A stretch of 5,884 nucleotides of DNA from Janthinobacterium lividum (lineage in GTDB: Bacteria > Pseudomonadota > Gammaproteobacteria > Steroidobacterales > Steroidobacteraceae), in NCBI GenBank assembly GCA_943327025.2, contig CALPVO020000155.1:1-5884 (forward strand), read 5' to 3'. This document shows, one piece after another, positions 1 to 4,181 of the stretch. Position 1 is the stretch's first letter; each line of letters begins with the position of its first letter. The notes under the pieces were generated by a model. The model searched no databases. It saw only the letters and a program-made list of their open reading frames with translations, and had not been told where the DNA came from. A program made the translations under genes and the position numbers.

Positions 1-813
1 GTGACGTTCGTTGCGGACAACCCCGACGAGATCGCGAAGTTCGTACCCTACCCGCAAGCGCAGTTGTTGTTGCGCGTGGCGTTTCGCAACCCGGAAGCTA
101 AGTGCGATTTATCGCGCAAGTTCGGTTGTGAACCAGAAGACGTTCTCGCTTTGCTCGACGCGGCGCGGGCGCAGGGGACTGCGGTCATCGGCCTGTCGTT
201 CCATGTAGGTTCGCAGGCCTCTTCGCCCGCCATGCACGTACTGGCGGTGGAAGCTTGTGCCGGCCTCATCACGGCGGCACGTGCTGCCGGTCATGCACTG
301 GGCACGCTCGATATCGGCGGCGGGTTTCCGGTGGAGTATCACGAAGGGGCTATGCCCATCGAGCAGTTCTGTGCACCCATCGTCGCGGCGCTGGCGACTC
401 TGCCGCAGGACGTTCGCGTTATCGCGGAGCCGGGTCGGTTCATTTCTGCGCCCGCTGGTGTGGCCATCACCAGCGTCATGGGCCGTGCGCGCCGTAACGG
501 GCAGTGGTGGTATTACCTGGACGATGGCGTTTACGGTTCGTTCAGCGGCCAGATTTTCGACCACGCCGTTTATCCGGTGCAGGCCTTGACCGTGAATGGC
601 GCGGCGCCTTCGCCTGAACTTGCCAAACATCCGGCAGTCTTGGCTGGCCCCACTTGCGACAGCATTGACGTAGTAGCGGAAGGCTTGCCGCTGCCGGAAC
701 TCCATGCCGGAGATTTGCTCGTGGGCCGCATGATGGGTGCCTATACCTGTGCTTCGGCCACGGACTTCAACTTCTTTCCGCGCGCTCGTATCGTGGCTGT
801 CAACGGCGGTTAA
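1..813 (+). CDS. PLP-dependent ornithine/lysine decarboxylase-like protein, 5'-truncated by the window edge
   Basis: This is the C-terminal 270 residues of a fold-III (alanine-racemase-like) basic amino-acid decarboxylase, which would convert ornithine or lysine to putrescine or cadaverine in the cytoplasm. Visible ODC-family motifs, numbered from the window edge, are SFHVGSQ (66-72, with the His that stacks on PLP), DIGGGFP (104-110, phosphate-binding glycines), EPGRF (143-147), LDDGVYGSF (173-181), the GPTCDSID active-site loop (216-223, catalytic Cys219 and Asp220) and GAYT (246-249). The PLP-binding lysine lies in the N-terminal part, which is missing. Family members are about 390-420 residues, so roughly 120-150 residues lie upstream. 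The GTG at position 1 is therefore an internal valine, not a start. The stop is TAA at 811-813. The ODC-type loop favours ornithine or lysine over diaminopimelate, but which one cannot be decided by eye. Confidence 0.9.
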   Translation: MTFVADNPDEIAKFVPYPQAQLLLRVAFRNPEAKCDLSRKFGCEPEDVLALLDAARAQGTAVIGLSFHVGSQASSPAMHVLAVEACAGLITAARAAGHALGTLDIGGGFPVEYHEGAMPIEQFCAPIVAALATLPQDVRVIAEPGRFISAPAGVAITSVMGRARRNGQWWYYLDDGVYGSFSGQIFDHAVYPVQALTVNGAAPSPELAKHPAVLAGPTCDSIDVVAEGLPLPELHAGDLLVGRMMGAYTCASATDFNFFPRARIVAVNGG

Positions 814-851
814 TGCGCCGTAGTTCACGGTTACGCGGTCCGAAACGCATA

Positions 852-882
852 GCCTGAGTACGCCAACGTACTCAGGCATTTT
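852..882 (+). terminator. Rho-independent terminator after the decarboxylase gene
   Basis: An 11-bp perfect stem, GCCTGAGTACG (852-862) pairing with CGTACTCAGGC (867-877), encloses a CCAA tetraloop. It is followed by ATTTT (878-882) and begins 38 nt after the decarboxylase stop codon. The flanking CGCA (846-849) could also pair with TGCG (882-885). The U-run is short (four), but the stem is strong and well placed. It separates the decarboxylase transcript from the peptidase gene starting at 923. Confidence 0.75.
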
Positions 883-922
883 GCGGGTTGCTCTCGAGCC
901 TGCTTTGCGGCAACCTCCGCGC

Positions 923-1498
923 ATGTCTGCACCCCCTTCCCCGTTACGTCGGCGGTTCCTTCAGGGTTCCGGCGCGCTGTTGGCTGGTAGTGTCGTGGCG
1001 CCTTTGGCGCCGGCACGCGCTTGGGCGGAAGCCCATGGTGGCAGCACGCGCGTGCTGCGGCTCCACAATGTGCATACGGCGGAAAGCGGAGTGTTCCCGT
1101 TCTTTCAGGCCGGCAGTCGCGCGCCTGAGGTGCTGGCACGCTTGCAACACTTCTTCCGCGATTTCCGTACCGGCCATGAACATCCGCTCGATACCGGCTT
1201 GTTCGACCTGTTGCACGAAGTCGCGGTAACACTCGACCGCGACCCCGAATTCGAGGTCATCTGTGGCTACCGTTCGCCGAAAACGAATGCATATCTACGC
1301 GGTCGGTCCACGAGGACCGGCGTCGCACAACATAGCTTGCATCTGGAAGGCCGTGCCGTCGATGTGCGCATGGTGGGCGTGAGCGTGAAGCGGTTGCATG
1401 CCGCAGGCTTGAGTCTGCAGCGCGGCGGAGTGGGGCTCTATACGGCCTCCCAGTTCGTGCATCTCGACACGGGACGCGTTCGTCACTGGGGCAGTTGA
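923..1498 (+). CDS. MepK/YcbK-type murein endopeptidase (DUF882, peptidase M15 family), Tat-exported
   Basis: This is a 191-residue zinc peptidase predicted to cut peptide cross-links in periplasmic peptidoglycan. Residues 9-14 (RRRFLQ) fit a twin-arginine motif, followed by a hydrophobic stretch and an A-x-A-type cleavage region near residues 31-35. The catalytic part carries GYRSPKTN (115-122), then H140 and D147 in HSLHLEGRAVDV, and H180 in FVHLDTG. These match the zinc ligands of the M15/DUF882 family. The gene ends RHWGS, also typical. ATG 923 was chosen because it places the Tat motif at the N-terminus. The upstream TTG at 881 lies in the terminator tail. No good Shine-Dalgarno sequence precedes 923. 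The 3' end overlaps the convergent L,D-transpeptidase gene by 16 bp. In E. coli the homologue MepK (also Tat-dependent) cleaves 3-3 and 4-3 cross-links; the same specificity here is inferred from family membership. Confidence 0.88.
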   Translation: MSAPPSPLRRRFLQGSGALLAGSVVAPLAPARAWAEAHGGSTRVLRLHNVHTAESGVFPFFQAGSRAPEVLARLQHFFRDFRTGHEHPLDTGLFDLLHEVAVTLDRDPEFEVICGYRSPKTNAYLRGRSTRTGVAQHSLHLEGRAVDVRMVGVSVKRLHAAGLSLQRGGVGLYTASQFVHLDTGRVRHWGS

Positions 1499-2949
1499 AG
1501 CTCTGCCGGCGAGCCATCGCGGAGCAACCGGTCTAGGTCCGCGTCGTGCCCATAGACATCCGGGAAGAAACGTAGCCCATCGCGCGCTGCCATGGCCGTC
1601 GCGTAGACGAAATACACCGGCACTGGTTTCGCTAACGGCACGATGCGTGAATTCGTCGACTCGTCCGCCATCGCTGCGGCAATACGCTCCGCATTCCAGT
1701 CCGGGTTGTCGCGCAGCAGGAAAGCCGCCAACTTCGCCGCGTCTTGTACCCGCACGCAGCCATGGCTGAAAGCCCGCGAAGGCTTCGCGAACAACGCTTG
1801 TGCAGGGGTGGAATGCAGATAGACGTTGTAGGGGTTCGGCAGCATGAATTTCACCAACCCCAAGGCGTTGTCGGCGCCAGGCCGTTGGCGCAGGCGCAGT
1901 TGGCCGGTGACCACGGCCGCGAGGTTCGCTGCAGTGGCAGGGACGCGACTGGCGCGATTGCCGAACCCGCGCACCACTTCCAGCTGTTCACGCGCGAGAT
2001 AGCCGCGGTCGTGGCGAATTTTCGGCAGCAGTTCTTTCACGGCAATGCTGTGGGGTACATCCCAGTAAGGGCGAAATACCAGATAGCGCAGGCTGCCCTC
2101 GAAGACGGGCGTGTGCTTGTTCAGGTAACGCTCACCGACAATCACTTCGAGTTTCAGCAGCCGGGTTTCTTCGTCTTCCGGGGTTTCCCAGGCGAATAAC
2201 CGGAACTCCGGGATGTTCACCACGATGGGTGCTTCATGCAGGTGTGGTGGCACCCAGCGCCAACGTTCCATGGTCAGTTCCATGGTGCGCACCCGGGCGC
2301 TTAGGGGTGTGGTGAGCTCGCGCCAGGTGGCGGGGCCCAAGGCGCCATCGGTGGCCAGCAAGTGCCGCCATTGGAAATGCTGCACAGCGCTGGCATGGGT
2401 CTGCGTGTAAACATCGCCGTGCGTCACGGCACGGCCGGTGGGCCAGTCGCCTAGCTTTTGCAGCAAGCGGGCCAGGGCGGCGGCTCCCGTCCAGGGCATA
2501 CCTGACCGCAGCGTCGTTACGCCGCTCGGTAGCGACGGCAATTCGGTCAGCGTTACGTCTTGCGCCAGAACCCGGTAGCGCGCCAATGCTGCTTTGAGCA
2601 GGTGGTAGTGAATGAAGGTGGGTTCCACAGCTGCAAGGTCGCGCGCCACGTCATCGCTGGCCAACAGTTGCGCGACGGTGGCCGCTACGTCGAGCCGGCT
2701 ACGGTCGGTGCGCAAGCCGTGCCCCGCTGCGGCCGGGTCGACACGGCCATAGTGCAGGTCCGCTACATAGCGCCGCAGATTCGCCGCGAAGTCGGGGCTG
2801 GTGTAGTCCGCCGGGTTCAAGCCCACCGTGGCGGCCGCCAGCATGGCGTTGCGCAAGGCCTGTTCCTGCGGGGCTACCTGAGCTACAGCCACCTGGGTGG
2901 TTTGCAATAGCAAAACCAACAGGCAGGAAAGACGATAAGCACGTGGCAT
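1483..2949 (-). CDS. L,D-transpeptidase, LdtD/YcbB type, periplasmic
   Basis: This 488-residue protein is predicted to form 3-3 (mDAP-mDAP) cross-links in peptidoglycan. Residues 1-23 form a Sec signal peptide (MPRAYR, a hydrophobic stretch, then AVA before Q24). An N-terminal scaffold region (about 25-155) is followed by a peptidoglycan-binding-like segment (about 160-215, including DGALGPATW) and a YkuD catalytic domain (about 240-425). The catalytic motif is complete: H379 in YLHST, then SRAFSHGCVRV with catalytic Cys398, H396 and R400. The order scaffold, PG-binding, YkuD is that of the YcbB subfamily, although E. coli LdtD is longer (about 615 aa). The reading frame extends to a GTG at 3027, but ATG 2949 starts directly at the signal peptide and is preferred. 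The ribosome site there is weak. The stop codon (TGA, complement of 1483-1485) lies inside the 3' end of the convergent MepK-type gene. Confidence 0.92.
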   Translation of the reverse strand: MPRAYRLSCLLVLLLQTTQVAVAQVAPQEQALRNAMLAAATVGLNPADYTSPDFAANLRRYVADLHYGRVDPAAAGHGLRTDRSRLDVAATVAQLLASDDVARDLAAVEPTFIHYHLLKAALARYRVLAQDVTLTELPSLPSGVTTLRSGMPWTGAAALARLLQKLGDWPTGRAVTHGDVYTQTHASAVQHFQWRHLLATDGALGPATWRELTTPLSARVRTMELTMERWRWVPPHLHEAPIVVNIPEFRLFAWETPEDEETRLLKLEVIVGERYLNKHTPVFEGSLRYLVFRPYWDVPHSIAVKELLPKIRHDRGYLAREQLEVVRGFGNRASRVPATAANLAAVVTGQLRLRQRPGADNALGLVKFMLPNPYNVYLHSTPAQALFAKPSRAFSHGCVRVQDAAKLAAFLLRDNPDWNAERIAAAMADESTNSRIVPLAKPVPVYFVYATAMAARDGLRFFPDVYGHDADLDRLLRDGSPAELQLPQ

Positions 2950-3050
2950 GGATACAGCCTGAGGGTGGTGTCGGTATAGTCGCAGCGTTTGATGGCGCTC
3001 GCGGCAATCCTGCACTGTTGGCGCCACTCAGTTAATACGGGAGCACACGG
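2950..3050. promoter_or_regulatory. Divergent intergenic region between the L,D-transpeptidase and the cytochrome c gene
   Basis: This 101-bp gap separates two divergently transcribed genes, so it should hold promoters for both. On the minus strand TATACC (complement of 2973-2978) resembles a -10 box about 25 nt before the transpeptidase ATG, but I see no convincing -35. On the plus strand TTGATG (2989-2994) resembles a -35 box, without a good -10 at the right distance. The regulatory role is inferred mainly from gene orientation. Confidence 0.35.
3039..3043 (+). promoter_or_regulatory. Ribosome binding site of the cytochrome c gene
   Basis: GGGAG sits 7 nt before ATG 3051. This spacing favours 3051 over the second in-frame ATG at 3057. 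Confidence 0.65.
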
Positions 3051-3500
3051 ATGCCTATGCGAAATGTGGGTTTGGCGCGAGCGCGGGTCTTCTCCTCGGT
3101 TCTGGCTCTCGGTCTGGCCATGCTTGGGCTAACGGCCTGCGGTGGCGGTCAGGGTGGGGCTGGGCCTCTGGCACAAACCCCCGGTAGCAGCGTCTACCTG
3201 CAGAACTGTGTCGGTTGCCATGGCCCCACGGGGCAGGGCATGGGCATGCAGCCGGCCTTGCCGAACAGCGCAACCGTGAACGGCGATCCAGCCGCCTTGG
3301 CCGCTTGGGTAGTGTTAGGGGTGCGCCCGGCCACTTCTCCGGCAGGAAAGTACCGCTCGATGATGCCGCAGTTCACTTACCTGAAGGACGAGGAACTGGC
3401 CGCCGTGCTGACCCATGTACGTACTAGCTGGGGCAACACGGCCGCACCGGTGACCGTCGCCCAGATTGCGGCTGTACGTGCCGCCCACGCGGCGCCGTAG
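3051..3500 (+). CDS. Lipoprotein monohaem cytochrome c
   Basis: This 149-residue class I c-type cytochrome probably shuttles electrons at the membrane surface in the periplasm. The N-terminus has basic residues (R4, R10, R12), a hydrophobic core (13-26) and a lipobox L27-T-A-C30 followed by glycines, so it should be lipid-anchored at Cys30 after signal peptidase II cleavage. The single haem site is CVGCH (53-57, H57 proximal). The distal ligand is probably Met104 or Met105 in the RSMMPQF segment, followed by the usual C-terminal helix with LKDEELAAVLTHVR (111-124). The start at ATG 3051 is supported by GGGAG seven bases upstream. The stop TAG at 3498-3500 is part of the next gene's ribosome site, so the two are probably co-transcribed. 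The electron partner cannot be told from the window. Confidence 0.88.
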   Translation: MPMRNVGLARARVFSSVLALGLAMLGLTACGGGQGGAGPLAQTPGSSVYLQNCVGCHGPTGQGMGMQPALPNSATVNGDPAALAAWVVLGVRPATSPAGKYRSMMPQFTYLKDEELAAVLTHVRTSWGNTAAPVTVAQIAAVRAAHAAP

Positions 3501-3503
3501 GAG
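3499..3503 (+). promoter_or_regulatory. Ribosome binding site of the HIT-like gene, overlapping the cytochrome stop codon
   Basis: AGGAG overlaps the last two bases of the cytochrome TAG stop and lies 7 nt before ATG 3511. It fixes the HIT-like start at 3511 and suggests translational coupling between the two genes. Confidence 0.7.
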
Positions 3504-3510
3504 CCCGGTC

Positions 3511-3966
3511 ATGCCAACGGTCATCCATCGGCGCGTGGCGGCTTGCCGCGAAGGGCGCGATCCCACTTGTCTTGGCCGCATGACTTCTGGTTGGGCGGTC
3601 ATGGGAGATCCGCAGGTGCTGCGGGGTTACTGCCTGCTTCTGCCAGACCCGGTGCCGCCCCACCTGAATGACATGGACCTGGCGCACCGCGGGCAGTTTC
3701 TGGTCGATATGGCTGCGCTGGGTGATGTGGTGTTGGCCGTCACTGGTGCCTTGCGGGTGAACTACGCCATGTACGGCAATCTGGCGCCGGCCCTGCATGC
3801 GCACGTGTTTCCGCGCTATGCCGACGAGCCCGAATTTGCGCAAACCGGGCATCCGTGGGTCTACGACTGGTCTGTCGCCCCGGTTTTTGAGTTACCGATT
3901 CACGGCGACTTGCTTGCTGCGCTACAGCAAGCGTTGTCTGACAAGAATTTCGTGAAGTTTTCGTAA
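3511..3966 (+). CDS. HIT-like (histidine triad) family protein
   Basis: This 151-residue cytoplasmic protein has a HIT-type fold signature. The segment ALHAHVFPRY (94-103) aligns with the HIT motif H-x-H-x-H-x-x-P-R. The first His is replaced by Ala94, while the second (H96, the position that acts as nucleophile in HIT hydrolases) and third (H98) remain. Upstream, SGWAVMGDPQ (26-35) and RGYCLLLPDP (38-47) match the first strands of HIT proteins that bind a nucleotide. Such enzymes hydrolyse or transfer nucleotides (for example Ap4A or AMP conjugates), but the substrate here is unknown. The frame extends upstream to 3466, but AGGAG seven bases before ATG 3511 decides the start. It follows the cytochrome gene by 10 bp. 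An 8-bp stem (3912-3919 with 3925-3932) lies within its 3' end but has no T-run. Confidence 0.78.
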   Translation: MPTVIHRRVAACREGRDPTCLGRMTSGWAVMGDPQVLRGYCLLLPDPVPPHLNDMDLAHRGQFLVDMAALGDVVLAVTGALRVNYAMYGNLAPALHAHVFPRYADEPEFAQTGHPWVYDWSVAPVFELPIHGDLLAALQQALSDKNFVKFS

Positions 3967-4181
3967 ACGATTGTTTTTCAAGAATTTGCAGAAGGCGACG
4001 CAGCGCTATTCAACGAAGGCGTAGAGGGACTTTTTCTGCCCTTTGGGGAAAATTCGAAATCGCGTAAAAAAAACGTGAATAAATAATTAGAAAAACTGCA
4101 CAAAAACGAAAAATTTAGTGAATGATGTACGTCGATAACAACGTCTAAGCTGTTCGTTGAGACGCACTCCGGAGTCCTCTG
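3967..4181 (+). promoter_or_regulatory. AT-rich leader/promoter region of the S8 protease gene
   Basis: No gene was found in this 215-bp gap. Its middle (about 4050-4125) is strikingly A-rich compared with the GC-rich surroundings. A-runs lie at 4066-4073, 4081-4083, 4091-4095, 4102-4106 and 4109-4113, the first four roughly 11-12 bp apart, which suggests curved DNA. GATAAC (4134-4139) and TAAGCT (4146-4151) are possible but weak -10 boxes, and no convincing -35 pairs with either. A 5-bp inverted repeat, CGTCT (4142-4146) and AGACG (4160-4164), lies just before the ribosome site. No clear terminator for the HIT gene was found. The promoter role is inferred from position. Confidence 0.45.
4171..4174 (+). 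promoter_or_regulatory. Ribosome binding site of the S8 protease gene
   Basis: GGAG lies 7 nt before ATG 4182 and fixes the start of the protease. It is embedded in the perfect 10-bp palindrome ACTCCGGAGT (4166-4175). Confidence 0.7.

Noticed and set aside
109..924. A 271-codon open frame on the minus strand opposite the decarboxylase
   Set aside because: The plus strand carries clear decarboxylase motifs over the same span. The minus-strand peptide is Arg-rich, shows no recognisable motif and would read through the terminator hairpin, so it is a by-product of GC-rich codon use.
1744..2199. A 151-codon plus-strand open frame inside the L,D-transpeptidase gene
   Set aside because: It lies opposite the YkuD catalytic domain, has no domain signature or ribosome site, and is an antisense shadow.
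2950..3027. A longer L,D-transpeptidase start at GTG 3027
   Set aside because: It would add 26 mostly polar and basic residues before an obvious signal peptide and consume most of the divergent promoter region. ATG 2949 is more plausible.
3912..3932. Hairpin GCTTGCTG/CAGCAAGC near the end of the HIT-like gene, considered as a terminator
   Set aside because: It lies inside the coding region, with no T-run following. The base pairing may be coincidental.
3942..3987. Direct repeat CAAGAATTT (3942-3950 and 3979-3987), considered as target-site or attachment repeats
   Set aside because: It is only 9 bp, AT-rich and 37 bp apart, with no mobile-element gene nearby.
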